DNA from: Channallabes apus
Lineage: Eukaryota; Chordata; Actinopteri; Siluriformes; Clariidae
Direction: 5' to 3'
Assembly (NCBI GenBank): GCA_030522415.1
Contig: CM060126.1
Coordinates: forward strand, 12,226,852 to 12,290,851
Length of the DNA: 64,000 bases
Positions 1 through 13,278 of this stretch are shown in pieces (positions within the stretch are counted from its first letter, which is position 1; every line of letters begins with the position of its first letter). Made by a program: the position numbers and the translations under genes. Below the pieces are notes generated by a model. It was not told where the DNA came from. It did not search any database and saw nothing but the letters and a program-made list of their open reading frames with translations.

Positions 1-1443
1 AAGTAAAGAATGAACTACAAAATTGCCATATTACACCCATTGTACACATTACTTACTATCTTACTAGAAACACTATAACTACAGTAGGATATATGGTTTC
101 TTTATATATGAGAGCTTACATATTATTTCTAATGTGCCATTGCTGGAATTAAAAAGTCAGTACACAGTATGTTACATGCTACTTGTAACCAAACAAAGGG
201 GGAAAAAAAGGAAGACAAGTACAAAGCTATCCCTACTTGCTTGTGTCTTTAGGAATAATTTACCTCTACAGCTCCATCTATTTATACCATCTCTTTGGCT
301 CCTGAGAGAGCACAATGTGTTTCTCGTACTCTTTATATATCTCTGTTTCTCTCTTCACTCAGCACACTCCCAGCAGAGGTTTAATGGTTCTGAAGTAGCT
401 GACAGAGTTGTTTAAGCTGAGGTGAATGGGCCTGTTAATGGAGCTGGCCACTCTCACAAGATAAGTGTCAGCCCTCCACACTAGCAGGAGATACAGTAGC
501 TCTTCCAGCGGCTTTATACAGCTTTCTTTTTTCTATAGCTACAATTTAACCCTCTTGCTCCGTTCACTACTTAACACCGGAGGTTGTATTGTTGATTATG
601 ATTCTTATTGCAATATAAATGTATAAATGTACATTTTAATTCTTGTTATTATTTTAGTCTTTGTGCATGTAGGTCAAAATACAGAAGTGGACGAATAACA
701 ATTTAATTTTTCAGCCTAATAGACATGTGAAAGCCTAAATGTACTGCACAGTCCAGTGTTCTGCTTGCTTGGATGTTCATTTAACTAAGCTAAATCATAA
801 TTCCAAACATCCTAAACATAATTTACCTTGAACGTATGGCAAGTACTAAGGATGACTTCATGTAGTAGTCATCATCCTTGCTCTTGATCTATCACATTTG
901 CACACTTGAAAAACGACAAAAGTCTTTGGCTAACATTCCATCTATGGCCTCAAGACTGGTAGACAAATCTACAGACTTTATATGCCTGCCACTCAAAACC
1001 ACTTAGTTAGAACCGATCACGCATTTTGGATGAGAGGTGAAACATCTTCAAAGACTTCAAGCTGTTTAGTTGCCACTACACAGCACTTTTAGGATAAACA
1101 TGACCTAAATGACTGAGAATCTCAAAAGACATCTGAACAAAAAACATTAGCATTTTTGCTCATTTAAGCGTTTAAATGTAAAGTGACTGTTGTGCTAACA
1201 TTAGAATTATATTTTTTGTTCCACATTGTAGTGTACATTGCTCAGTTGTCACTCTTTCTACATCACTTCATATTCATCATTCTGGAAAGGCATGTCTAGC
1301 ATCTGTTCCAGCTAATTAATATGCTGTGTAAAAATACTTCCTACCAATAGCAAGACAATCCCAGATGCATAAGTGCAGTCTGAAATTCTGCATTTTAAAA
1401 ACTGAAGTGGACAAAAAAAAACACAAATTGCAAGTACTGTATG

Positions 1444-2981
1444 CAGTGGCTTGCAAAAGTATTCAGCTCCCTTGAACTTTTCCACATTTTGTCACATTAC
1501 AGCCACAAACTTGAATCAATTTTATTGGAATTCCACGTGAAAGACCAATACAAAGTGGTGTACACGTGAGAAGTGGAACGAAAATCATACATGATTCCAA
1601 ACATTTTTTACAAATAAATAACTGAAAAGTGGGATGTGTGTAATTATTCAGCCCCCTTTGGTCTGAGTGCAGTCAGTTGCCCATAGACATTGCCTGATGA
1701 GTGCTAATGACTAAATAGAGTGCACCTGTGCGTAATCTAATGTTAGTACAAATACAGCTGCTCTGTGATGGCCTCAGAGGTTGTCTAAGAGAATATTGGG
1801 AGCAACAACACCATGAAGTCCAAAGAACACACCAGGTCAGGGATAAAGTTATTGAGAAATTTAAAGCAGGCTTAGGCTAAAAAAAGATTTCCAAAGCCTT
1901 GAACATCCCACGGAGCACTGTTCAAGCAATCATTCAGAAATGGAAGGAGTATGGCACAACTGTAAACCTACCAAGACAAGGCCGTCCACCTAAACTCACA
2001 GGCTGAACAAGGAGAGCGCTGATCAGAAATGCAGCCAAGAGGTCCATGGTGACTCTGGACGAACTGCAGAGATCTACAGCTCAGGTGGGGGAATCTGTCC
2101 ATAGGACTAGTCGTGCACTGCACAAAGTTGGCCTTTGTGGAAGAGTGGCAAGAAGAAAGCCATTGTTAACAGAAAACCATAAGAAGTGTGGAAGAAGGTG
2201 CTCTGGTCAGATGAGACCAAAATGGAACTTTTTGGCCAAAATGCAAAACGCTATGTGTGGCACTGCACATCATTCTGAACACACCATCCCCACTGTCGTA
2301 TATGGTGGTGGCAGCATCATGCTCTGGGGGTGCTTCTCTTCAGCAGGAACAGGGAAGCTGGTCAGAGTTGATGGGAAGATGGATGGAGGCAAATACAGGG
2401 CAATCTTGGAAGAAAACCTCTTGGAGTCTGCAAAAGACTTGAGACTGGGGCAGAGGTTCACTTTCCAGCAGGACAACGACCCTAAACATAAAACCAGGGC
2501 AACGATGGAATGGTTTAAAACAAAACACATCCATGTGTTAGAATGGCCCAGTCAAAGTCCAGATCTAAATGCAATCAGGAATCTGTGACAAGATCTGAAA
2601 ACTGCTGTTCGGAAACGCTGTCCATTTAATCTGACTGAGCTGAAGCTGTTTTGCAAAGAAGAATGAGTAAGGATTTCAGTCTCTAGATGTGCAAAGCTGG
2701 TAGAGACATACCTTAAAAGACTGGCAGCTGTAATTGCAGCAAAAGGTGGTTCTACAAAGTATTGACTCAGGGGGCTGAATAATTACGCACACCCCACTTT
2801 TCAGTTATTTATTTGTAAAAAATGTTTGGAATCATGTATGATTTTCATTCCACTTCTCACGTGTACACCACTTTGTATTGGTCTTTCACGTGGAATTCCA
2901 ATAAAATTGATTCATGTTAGTGGCTGTAATGTGAAAAAATGTGGAAAAGTTCAAGGGGTCCGAATACTTTTGCAAGCCATT
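1444..2981 (+). mobile_element. Tc1-like DNA transposon, full length but decayed (family A)
   Basis: The element begins CAGTGGCTTGCAAAAGTATT and ends with the inverse (tgcaagccattg), followed by TA. The inverted repeats are long, about 200 bases each: the left arm 1444-1660 reappears as its reverse complement at 2770-2981. A transposase remnant lies between the arms. Two partial relatives are in the window, at 32896-33643 and 62459-62967. Insertion at TA and a DD34E-type transposase place it in the Tc1 group of Tc1/mariner. It lies in zbtb16 intron 4, antisense to the host gene. Confidence 0.9.
1813..2765 (+). pseudogene. Tc1-like transposase, inactivated
   Basis: The reading frame runs from an ATG at 1813 to a TGA at 2763-2765, but frameshifts and stops break it. 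A stop follows the motif SPDLNAIRNL, where active relatives have NPIENLW with the catalytic Glu, so that residue is also altered. The motif QQDNDPKH (second catalytic Asp) and the GGGS block are readable in the 2046-2588 frame. About 90 bases around the first catalytic Asp region appear missing after 2187. Identification as a Tc1 transposase is secure; the copy cannot be functional. Confidence 0.9.
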
Positions 2982-3179
2982 GTATATTAATGGTCATTCA
3001 ATTATCATTGAAATTATAACAGCTAACTCAAAGGGCCTTTAGATGCTTATTTAATTTAAGTCTAATAATAAATGGATTTCTTAAATAATTATTGTTATTT
3101 AATGAACTAAACTGTATAATTGTTACTACAAGCATTCTAGTAAAAGTACTTGATTCATTTTTCACTTTTATACAAGCAA

Positions 3180-3915
3180 AATTCTAGCAGGACTTTTGAT
3201 TGTGCAGAACAACAGAACATAGTTATAAGAGTAAAAAATACTTCCTTAATTCTCTATATAACTGCCTACTACACTAATGCACTTATCCCAGTGTTTCACA
3301 AGTGCTTGGATACCATCAAGGTACACCAGAACTATGTTCGGACTGCTTGCTTCTTGTCTGAAACGCCTGGCCTCCCAAGAACTCCTTTAATTATCCAAAC
3401 ATGTTTAAATGGCTTAAAGGAAGGTCATTATCATATTGTGGCGTGGGCGGGCCGGCGGCTGAAGACCGTCATGCTTTGCGGGGGTTTTCTCTGTCTCTAC
3501 CATGAGAGAGAAGGGTGTTTGGGTTAGTGGCTTCGGCCAAGTTGGGTGCGTTTATGTGTGTGTGCTTGACCTGTGTATGTGTGTTGTGCTGTGGTAATAA
3601 ACTACTCCCCAGCCATTTGCATTGGGGAGCAAGTAAGCTCACTCGTACTCCAAGATCCCTGCTAGCGTCGAAAAACGCTACAATATGTTGGATAACTCCC
3701 AGCCAAGTACCTGTAAGGTGCAAGTGGTGTTTGCAAATGGTTGTGTGTACAGTGCCCACAGACAGATGCATCCCTTCCGCAAGTTGGTGACAAGTTTACA
3801 AGGCATGTACGGCCTTCTTTAAAACATTTACACCACTCAAATATTTTCTGCAGCTGAGTGTCACATCACTGTACTGTGCTTGAAGTCCCAGTTTGACATG
3901 AACTCTCTTCATAAA
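3180..3915 (-). mobile_element. mariner-type remnant, minus orientation, split by an LTR
   Basis: Its high-coordinate end (about 3885-3915) carries a terminal repeat, gtcccagtttgacatgaac, that matches the ends of the copies near 12400 and 36115. Near 3690-3775 the minus strand reads like the segment at 36240-36330 on the plus strand (translated YTQPF, TTCTLQ). The low-coordinate part (3180-3430) resembles 7765-8060. Many indels and stops are present and no open frame survives. A solo LTR interrupts it at 3437-3682. The fragment at 11800-12425 preserves the SETMAR-type mariner C-terminus, which is the basis for the family call. Confidence 0.65.
3437..3682. mobile_element. solo LTR of a retrotransposon
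   Basis: The 246-base insert begins TGTGGCG and ends CGCTACA, giving the TG...CA termini and a short inverted repeat typical of LTRs. It is flanked by ATAT on both sides (3433-3436 and 3683-3686), a 4-base target duplication. It contains a possible polyadenylation signal (aataaa near 3596) and is more GC-rich than its surroundings. No second LTR or internal domain is present. The superfamily is not determinable here; a 4-base duplication would suit Ty3/gypsy. Confidence 0.6.
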
Positions 3916-6656
3916 AGTAGACTCCACATCTGTACTTTAAAGAGACATTTTATGTGTAAGTAAGATATAAATTAGGGCACTGGACTACAGCTCCTATCAG
4001 CTATCAATTCTATTCTATCAAAGCTATCCTATCCATCCTATCCGTTGACTTGCCTTTGTCGCAGTAATGAGTTGCCAGAGTTACATGTAATTCTTCCTTG
4101 TCCATAGTTCCCTAGCCTAGTGACCATAGTTGTTAATGTGTTTTAATTTTGTTTTGGGAGTATTTACGTATGTGCCATGACCAATTATAACTGCTTTAAA
4201 TTAAACTATTTACAAATGATTTAAATAATTTTAAATAAATAATTCCTATTTTTTTATTATGTAATTAAATAATTAGCTTTTAAATAAGTGTATAAAGTTT
4301 GTTATGACCAATATAAAATCACATAAGTGTTTGAAAAGGGAGGTTTCTCTGTGATTAAAAAAATGGTATGGAAACAAAGGCTCCTGCTGGAAGGTTGAAG
4401 ATTTTAAGCCATGAGCTGCAAGAAGGGTGAGAGGTCAGGGGAAGAAGGAGGCAGATTAGAGGAGCGTGTATTTAGGGTCCTGGTCGCCCCACTGATCATG
4501 GACAATAAGGAGTGGAGTGTGACTGAACTAAAGAGAACATATTGGAATCTTGCTACTGATTTTACTCAAATACCACTGCACCCAGAAAAATGACATGGCC
4601 TACAGTAGCACTGGCTGAGTGTGATTAAACAGATAACCGAACAGGACCTCAAATGATATCTAGGATATAATCTGGAATGTGTTATTGTTTTTGCATTCTT
4701 TTTTTTTTGTTTTGTTTCTGGCCAGTTTCATTTAATTTCTCAATAATGCTCAGTAATTGTGATATTAAGCTTTTTCCTCTGGTAGTGAAATGTAGCATCA
4801 AATTATTATATCAAATTTTAAAGTGTGTAAGAGAAAGAGGGAGGGAGGGCGACAGAGAAAGAGAGATCAAATACAAATATGGGAACAAACTGCTCCTCTC
4901 TTTGGTTGACGATCAGTTACAACAGTGGAGACAGCCTGCCTGCTCCTTCCCAGTTCTACAAATCCATTTTAATCAGATATGAGGAAAGAAGTGAGGCTGA
5001 GTATAAGAGAGAGAGTGATTAGTATACAGGAGCCTGTGCCACAGCTTCATTGACATTCAAGTGGGGTTAGCATGTTGCATTTAAAATGCCGTCTGATGAG
5101 GACTCCAAAATCAAACCATTTGTTACTGCCATTGAAGTGCCTGTGGGCAATAGGCAATTAAATTGGAATTAGTGTGGGGAATGAGATACAGATGATTCAT
5201 ATGGAGAGCAAGAGCTGTCAGAGAGATGTTCTGGAATTCTATTAACGTAACCAGGATGGATACACTGAGAGTAAACACACAACTAGCTGCTTAACTTCAC
5301 CGCACGCCATGCAATCACTGTGGCTCCTTATCTAACCTGACTGATTTATTCCCTCTACAGTTCAAAACAATATGTGTCAAGAAAGAGCATGATTTAGCAA
5401 GGCTTTGTGAATTCTGCCTTAAAGAAGAAAAAAAACAATTAAATGAGAACAGAGTCACTGCAGACTTCTGCTTCACAGGTCATTTTGAGTTCATTTACTT
5501 TTCTTATTTAAAGGTTGTGGGAACTTAAGACACGTACTACTAGATTTTTTGCATGCCCCCACAACCTCCTTAGAGCCCATTCATAACAGGCCAAATGTTG
5601 ACCACTTTACCCTATTAATAATTCAAAGAGTTAGGAGTCATTTCTGAGCTCAAATGGTCTCGGCTAAAGCCCTCATGCAAGAATGCATTGTACCTCTGGC
5701 TATGATTTATTCGAGAGGCCATCTGGACAGTGGGGGAACCAACAGCCTAAATGTCCGAATGACCCATTCTATTATTCCTCGAGTCATAGGTCCGACTCTT
5801 TCACATTCTCAGGGTCCTTTAAAAAAATGGACCTGCTGAGAAGGCTTTTCTATCTCACAAAAGTACTCTCGGCAGCATCTCATCACACAAGACAATGACT
5901 CTTTTGTTACAGGGTGTTTTGTTTTCTTTAAGACAGTCACTGGAACACGAACAATTGTAGGTTACAGACTAACAGAAATAAATGAGGAGCATGTCAATGA
6001 GGGATTTAAAATAGATAATGAGTGCAATGGAAATGGAAAATTTTACAACTGGTACCACCTGATGCTTTGTTATAAGCACATGGAATACCTCAGAACAGTT
6101 AAAGAATTGGGGAAGTGTAGCGAGAAAGCAGAGGAAGCGAACAAATGAGAAATAAAAGGAAAGAAGCAGCGAGAAAATGGTAGCGAGAGAGAGAGTTTCT
6201 CTGCAGGACATCAGTATTCCAGCATAACAAGCTGCCTTTCACAGCTCATAATGAGCCCCAGGTCACAGGAAACAGGTGCTTGGTAGATTATCAAAAACAC
6301 ACAAGCACGTCAGAGAGAACCTTCGCCTTTTATGTATTCATTATATTCCGTGTGAATAATTATTGCTTGAAATCAAAGACGGAGTGCAAAAAAAGAATAA
6401 AAAGCTTTCACTCCAAAAATATGGAAATCAAAAAATGTGCAAAGACATGAAACAGTTTGTCACTGACACTTAAATGCCACCTGTGTTATTTTCAGTGAGT
6501 ACTCTCAAGACATGCATGCTAATAAGCATTATTAATAACTATTCGTATAAGTTTTTCGGCAAACGCTGGCTCTAAAGAATGAAGAAATACTCCTTGCATG
6601 CCAGCAGGGGGAGTGCTGTGTGAAAACTCTCTGCCAGACCACAGACCTCACATGAC

Positions 6657-6660
<4 letters not shown>

Positions 6661-6698
<38 letters not shown>
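6661..6698. repeat. (TC)19 microsatellite
   Basis: A perfect TC dinucleotide run in zbtb16 intron 4. Confidence 0.97.
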
Positions 6699-6701
<3 letters not shown>

Positions 6702-7034
6702 CTCTCTCTTACACACTACAATACAAACATAATGAGTCATGCTGTGATTATTTAAAGTAACCATGAGATTATTTTAGTATCACATATTTTTAACTGCACG
6801 AATATTTATTTCATAGAAATATGCAAAAACTATTCATTAACTACAGTCTGAGTTTCTATTTATTGCTGCTCTGAACGGTTTTATTTTTAAATCTATTGTT
6901 GTATGTTAACAATCATGTGGCCACTGATCTCACCATACTGAAGCCTTAGGTCGATACTGATACTGCGTCAGCCCAGGAAGATTTTCTTTGCTACCACATC
7001 GCCTCTGGCTTCATCATTAAAGATCTAATCAGCT

Positions 7035-7105
7035 GAAAAGCTACTCTGTGACGATAAATAGTGTTAAAAGCTCTATACAAATGAAATAATTGATTTGAAT
7101 GAAAC
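7035..7105 (+). repeat. old 3' tail of a retroposon (CTATACAAAT type)
   Basis: The segment ending in ctctatacaaatgaaat followed by TTGAA-like units resembles the 3' tail of the repeat at 28170-28801. It is short and diverged. Confidence 0.45.
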
Positions 7106-7764
7106 TCAATTAGGTTTATGCAATGAAAACTCCACATAAGCAGTGTGAGAAAACAAAACCAATCTTGGGTTAATCTATATTTTAATATGTAAGAAACAGT
7201 CTATAAAAATCCATCAAATGCCCATAGCATCAATCCTATTAGGTGATTTTATACCCCAATGACCATCATGTAGAAGTTAGTTTGTTTGGGATTTGATTTG
7301 ATCAGGGTTTATTTAAAGTGTGAGAAATCCTAAGGGGCTAACACATAATTCTACACCATCATATATTGTTTTTTTCTTTTCTTTTCTTCAAGCTAAGCTG
7401 AAAACAGCAGCTGTAGTCTTACTGCCTGCCTTGTTTTAGAAAAAGAAGAGAATTTGCTTTTCACACTGGTCAGATGACCCCATGACCCCTGGAGGGCAGG
7501 GACACAAAGGGCCTGAACTGGTGCAGAAGTTATATACCTAATTCTGTTCCCACACATTTGGTAGATAGGAGATAAATGTAAACCACTTGGGATAGTTTGC
7601 ATAGCGTTATATCACAAATTTAAAGGACTGTCCTTTTTGAATTATTGGCAAATATTTCTGTAAAATATTTTATATTTAACAAATAGAGAAACTTACATTG
7701 AGTAAATAATAAAAAAAAAAAGTATGATAAAAAGTAAACTAAACTTTTACTTTTTTTTGCTTTT

Positions 7765-8340
7765 TTTATTTTTGATTGCGCAGAATAAGAAAACACATTT
7801 AAAACTGTAATTCTCTTATTTCTCTTTATTTCTCTTATTTTTATATGAACCTTTATTTCTCAATATATTCCCAGCTTCTCTAATGCTCTTATCCAAGTTT
7901 TTTCACTAGGGCTTCAACACCATCAGGTTAGAAAGTTTCCTCAGAATACTGAAATCATGATCAGACTTCCTGATTCATGTCTGAAACACTGGCCTTCCAG
8001 AAACTCCCTTAATTGCCCAAGTATTTGGAAATGGCTTGGAGTGAGGTTAGGACTACAGTATATGGAGAATGCGATGTCCTATAATGTGCAAACAGTGTTC
8101 GTGAATGATTGTGTCTAGAGTTCTCACAGATAGATGAATCTCTTGTGTGCCAACGTATCCATATGTTTAAATATTCAGGCTCATTGAATGTTCACGGGAA
8201 TGACTGCAGTAGGCGCTGACCCACTCCAGCTTGGATCATCATTCATTGACGTACAGACTTCTTTAAAATTTTTGCACCAGACACATCACCAGCCACATAC
8301 CCATGACACAGCTGGGGGTGCTTCACCTGCTCAGTCCAGA
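7765..8340 (-). mobile_element. mariner-type remnant, minus orientation
   Basis: It is diffusely similar to 3180-3880: tttttgattgcgcagaa at the low end, a shared stretch around 'gtctgaaacactggccttcc', and a shared block at 8100-8140 and 8255-8275. Stops occur in all frames. It is an old fossil of the same mariner family as the copies at 11800 and 36085. Confidence 0.6.
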
Positions 8341-11300
8341 ACACATGCAAATTTGTGAAACTCTAAACTCCTCCTTTTTTAGGCTAATACACTAGATTAA
8401 GGTTAACTCTCATAGGTAAGGGAGAATAGGCTTTTCTTTAAAATCTTCCCAGAGGGAGAAAAAAAAACAGACTCCAAAAATATCCTGGTGGTTTTTTTCC
8501 GTTTTTTAATTTTTTAAATTTTTTTTATGTTCCTTGAAAATTCTCAACCTGTTCTGATAAGCAGCTGGATGTATTCATGTCTCTGTCTGCAGTTTATGTG
8601 TGATAATTAATCCCTGTATTCACCAACAAGTTAGTCGTCTTTCTCCCAATATAAACTAAATTATTCCCACCCTCCCAACTGAAGCCTTATTTACACTGTG
8701 AAATAAACAAAGGCAATCAATATTTATTCAATAAAAACCTTATAACAGGCTGTTTTCAACAACTCAGGAATCTAATTACATGCTGCTTTGCTCAGCTACA
8801 GATGGAGAGACAGGTCTCGAGTGTCATGAGTATCATGGTGGTATGAATAGAAAGCAGATAAGAGAGAATTTGTTACAAAATACAAAGTTTATAAATAGCT
8901 TTAAACCTCATACATACCAAAAATCTAATCAAGAGTTAAGTCTCTTGGTATATGAATACTACATATTATTGAAAAATTTGTGGGGGGGGGACCAACATAC
9001 AGCCACTAGAATAGCATCAATACAAGTTAGCACATATTCTCTGGAGGGGATGAAACCTCAATTGATGCTTTAATAACGGCAGTGGAGAGCAATGATTATA
9101 ACATTACTGTTCAACTGGTTTGAGATCTGCAAAAGGCTACAAAGGCCCTGGTATAAGATTTACTTCATTGCTGAAATAGGTTACACCAGACATATGATAA
9201 TTTGCATCCTCATCAAATCATTCAGTAGGCATTTTGCCCTTTAAATGACGGAAGAGTCATCCTGAAAGAGACCTCTCATTAGAAGAGAAATGATTCATCA
9301 TAGGATGAATAAAAATTTGGAGGGTAAACCATCCGAAAATCATCCAAACCCAAAACCACATGAGTAAGATGCTTTTTACAGCACAACAGAGCCACCAGAT
9401 TTTATTTTAATTCGTCACACGTGTATATAAAAGTCTACTGTATATGAGTCTATAAAAAGTCTATACAGTCTATAAAAGTCTATACAGTACATGCCAATAC
9501 TCAATCAGAAAAATGGTGGCGGAAGAAAACAGTTTTTGTTTTACATTTGTGATGCGTTCCATGTACTTGTTTATCCGAGCATGCCTTGTTAATTACAGTA
9601 TGCTGCTGAATTGATGATCGTTTGGGATATTTTCCCTATATATTCTTTCCCCCTGTCTTTATATATCAACATGCCAACACGTTCAGCAACAAACACACAG
9701 GGATGACAGATAAAAATTTGCCATTTGAGTCTGTACATTTAAAATTGTAAATAAATAATAAATAATACAAGGTACAATATAATATATAATGATATTAACA
9801 TGTCTATATGGGTTTCCTCCAGGTTCACTGTTTAACATACATAGTTCACATGCTGTTATGTGGACTATAATTAATTAATTATAGTGTGTTAAAAAGTGCC
9901 CTGTAATATAATGATGTCCCATCAAGGGTGTATTGCCTAGTGTTCTTGGGATACAATCAAGATCTGCCAGAATCCTGACAAGGATAACATGACGATGAAT
10001 CAATGAATGAACCAAGTACTGGTTAATGAAGATAAATCAATGAATGAACCAAGTACTGGTGTTGATTAATGTGTATTGTCCTTGATAAAGTAAGTAAGTG
10101 AAAAAGAAAGAAAGAAATAACAAAAAAAATTGCTTAAAAAGATCTACGTATAATACTGAGAAAATAATAGATAAAGATAAAAAATACTCTATCTGTTTTA
10201 AGAATTAAAGTATGGCTCAATAGCCTAATATGGCAGAATTGTTTGCTAAATAAACTGATACAGTAAATCTACGCTTTCTGAAGTTGTCAATTTCAAAGGC
10301 AACACAGAGCTTCTGTTCTTTGATATTGGCACTGACAGGTACCTCATTTGACCCCTCATCTCTGTGAGCGAGCGAAGCTGTGGGGCTAATCTACCCGAGT
10401 GAGGAACAGCTTGTTTAATAATTAACATAACAAGATACATTGCTCATGTTTAACCACTGTTTATTCAGCGGCCCAATTCAATGAAGTCAAGTCATGCTGC
10501 CCTAAATGTTTTTCTCTGTAGGTGACGTGATACAGCACACGTTGTGATGTAGATAAGTAAAATAAGAGACGCTGATGTCCTGGCCTGCTTTCAAGAGTGC
10601 CCGGTCCTGAGACGTTAGCTGTAGTTTTATTTTAAGACAGCCTGTAAGTAGGTCAGCTCTGAGTTTGTGACAGTGCTCTGGCAGAGTATAAACATCAGCA
10701 CATGATGTTGTTTTTCTCTGTCTGTGCTCGCACCAAAATCAGCTCTCCTGCCACCTTTTTCATTCCCTCGCTCTATTTTATAAACTGAACTTTCAAAGCT
10801 TTAGCGAGATGTTCACCTCCGGCTTTCTTGCATCATTCCTGATGGAGGTGGATAGATGAGTGTTTTATTTAGAAAGCTCTGCAGGCTCTTCAGAAAAAAA
10901 GGGGGAAAAAAGTGGATCCTTGGCTTGTCTCCAAGTTCAATGCCACATTCTAACAACATGTTGAAGCAGAAAAATCTCACTGAATAACTCCAGCAGCCAA
11001 AACCTCAGCCATTAAAGCCAATATGTTTGTGCCCCAATTTTTCTTTCTTTTTTTTTTTAAGTTGTGCCCTGGATGTGAAGCCAAAGTGAAACAGAACGCT
11101 TGCGGTTTCCATCTTTGGGACAGCAGATAGAAACTTCTGGGCACCACCCTATGTCCACAGGCATTAACTATTGATGCAGTGTGTGTTACAAGAGTTACAG
11201 TTACATGCCAACGTTTTTAAAAGAGATATCGCATTTCTCCTCATGGAGCACAGGTGACAGATATTGCACCCTGATCTCGCTGTACATAAACATAGGCGAG

Positions 11301-11799
11301 GGTAAAAAAAAAAGTGTTTGGGCATAAAGGTCCAATGTAAAATGAAGCTTATTAGAAATTAAATCTGCTCTAATGAGTTAATAGTAAAGATGATTATCTC
11401 CTCAACTTCATTCTCATAAAAATTATGGCAGCTTGCTTTAATTAGGACTCACCCTTTATATAGCCTCAACATGTGGATCATTAGCCCGATTGAGCACTTT
11501 TATACCCAGAGAGCATATTAATTAGTGCAGTCTGGAACACCTGTAACAGCATGGAGTCTACTGTCTGTCTTTCCGTACCAGCAGACTGACTGGGTGCTGC
11601 TTCTCATCTAACACAGATAACTAGAGGTCAGACCTTTAGGTTCAAGGACTATTTGAGCGGTTTAAGAATGTTTCATTGTGTGCATGTGTGTGTGTGATGT
11701 CCTTGTCTACAAAGCTCATGGAGCTGATAACCTACATGTATTTACATAAGAAGGACAGCATGATACTGTGCCACATACAACTGTGACCCAGAATGACCT

Positions 11800-12425
11800 C
11801 GGGTTTATTCACTGAAAGCAAACAACATCAAGGCAAATAAACCACAAAAAGAAAATGTAATGGAATGCATGGCCATAACGACGAGGTCTTTTTAAGTCAA
11901 ACTTGTGATGTAATTTCTTGTGAATGAAGGCGTAAAACTGAAATTTACAGAAGACTTCAAGCACTGTGATGTGATGAGCGTAAGTAGAACATGGTGCAAA
12001 TGTTTTAGTTTTTAGCATTCGTCCCTGTGAACCATCAGCGAGCTTCAGCCTGAACCTTGAAAAGTATGGATAACTAGCCACCAATCTGTGGAAGAGACGC
12101 TTCTATCTGTGTGGTCGTTCACCAACACCTCTTGCACATTACAGGGACTCGGCTGCCACATCACCCGTACAGTCCTCAAAGACCATCTCCAAATGTTCGG
12201 GCTATTAAAGGAGTTCCTGGGGAAGCCAGTGTTCCAGACGTGAAGCAGGCAGTCTCATCATGGCTCCGGAGTACTGAGAAAACTTTCTACCTTGATGGTA
12301 TCCAAGCACTAGTGAAACGCTGGGATAAGTGTATTAGTGTCGTAGAGCAATAAAGGTAGTTTTCTGCGTTCTGTTATTCCGCACAATTAAAAGTCCCAAT
12401 TTGACTTGAATTCCCCTCATATCTA
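11800..12425 (+). mobile_element. mariner-type element remnant with transposase C-terminus
   Basis: The frame 12111-12353 reads HHPYSP, then DVKQAVSSWL, then DGIQALVKRWDKCI. This matches the C-terminal region of vertebrate mariner transposases of the SETMAR type, with sequence missing between the first two motifs. The right terminal repeat, aaaagtcccaatttgacttg, follows at about 12390-12420. Sequence 11800-12060 is probably the degraded N-terminal part. It is a nonfunctional fossil in zbtb16 intron 4. Confidence 0.75.
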
Positions 12426-13278
12426 CAGCCACACAGGGTCTAGGTATCAATAGTTTCTTCTCAAAAGTTTTTTTTTTTTAATCTCACAATTAGCAACTTC
12501 CCCTGTCAAATTTAATATGCAAACGGCATGTGATAATATTTGATAATGAAAACCCACTATGCAAAAAAGTATCCAAGAATATCAAGTGATGACTAGCTCT
12601 TAACTCTCAGAGCAGCTGAGGAGGACACTTCAGGTTTGCCCACAGACATAATCACCCTTTATTTTTAGCTCTCAGAAGACACTATGTTACCAGACTTAAA
12701 GATTCTTGTAGATTGTTATGTAGTATACGTAAAACGGTATTATGTGCCATTGCTGTAATATAATTAATATAATTTGTGGGAACATGTGATATAAATGTTA
12801 ATGTTTATAATGACAACTGTTGTTTTTTAAAATGCAAACTAACCAAGATGTTGCTAGCCAAATCACCTTGCTAAGAACAGTAATTTTAGCTAATATATTC
12901 AATGTTATCTGCAGGTCCCTGGTATTTTTCATATATGCTTTTTCAGTTATCAGTAAAGAGAAGAAAACAGTTCATTCTGAATTAAAGCTTTTTGAATAAG
13001 AAATGATGCATAACACAACAAAGATGAGTAATTGGCAATAGATGTAGCACTCGTGAGACATTGAGGGATAATAAATAAAAAGTGGGTCACATTTTTGCAA
13101 TGTGGACCACACTGACATTTTGATCATGTTTATGCCCTTGATGAAGTGATGAAAAGCCCTGACGTACTGCTCCAGACTAAATTCAGACAATGTTTAATAT
13201 GCTTTCCTCTTTCTTATCTCTTTAATATGGAAACAGCATAGACAGACTTGGGTGTGGTGGCAGAAGGAAAATTACTAC

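Larger units (their letters stand above)
1..13278 (-). other. zbtb16: zbtb16 intron 4 (partial), mostly noncoding
   Basis: This is the sequence downstream of zbtb16 exon 4 on the minus strand. I looked for the exons that should encode fingers 4-9 (CxxC...HxxxH fingers with TGEKP-type linkers) and saw none, so the intron probably continues past base 1. It contains a Tc1 copy (1444-2981), mariner remnants (about 3180-3915, 7765-8340 and 11800-12425), a solo LTR (3437-3682) and a TC microsatellite. The stretches 4000-6600, 8700-10400 and 10440-11700 contain no repeat or gene that I recognise. Confidence 0.7.

Noticed and set aside
1..13213. Exons for zbtb16 fingers 4-9
   Set aside because: Expected on the minus strand but no CxxC...HxxxH exon with splice sites could be found by eye. 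They are probably outside the window, though a missed exon cannot be excluded.
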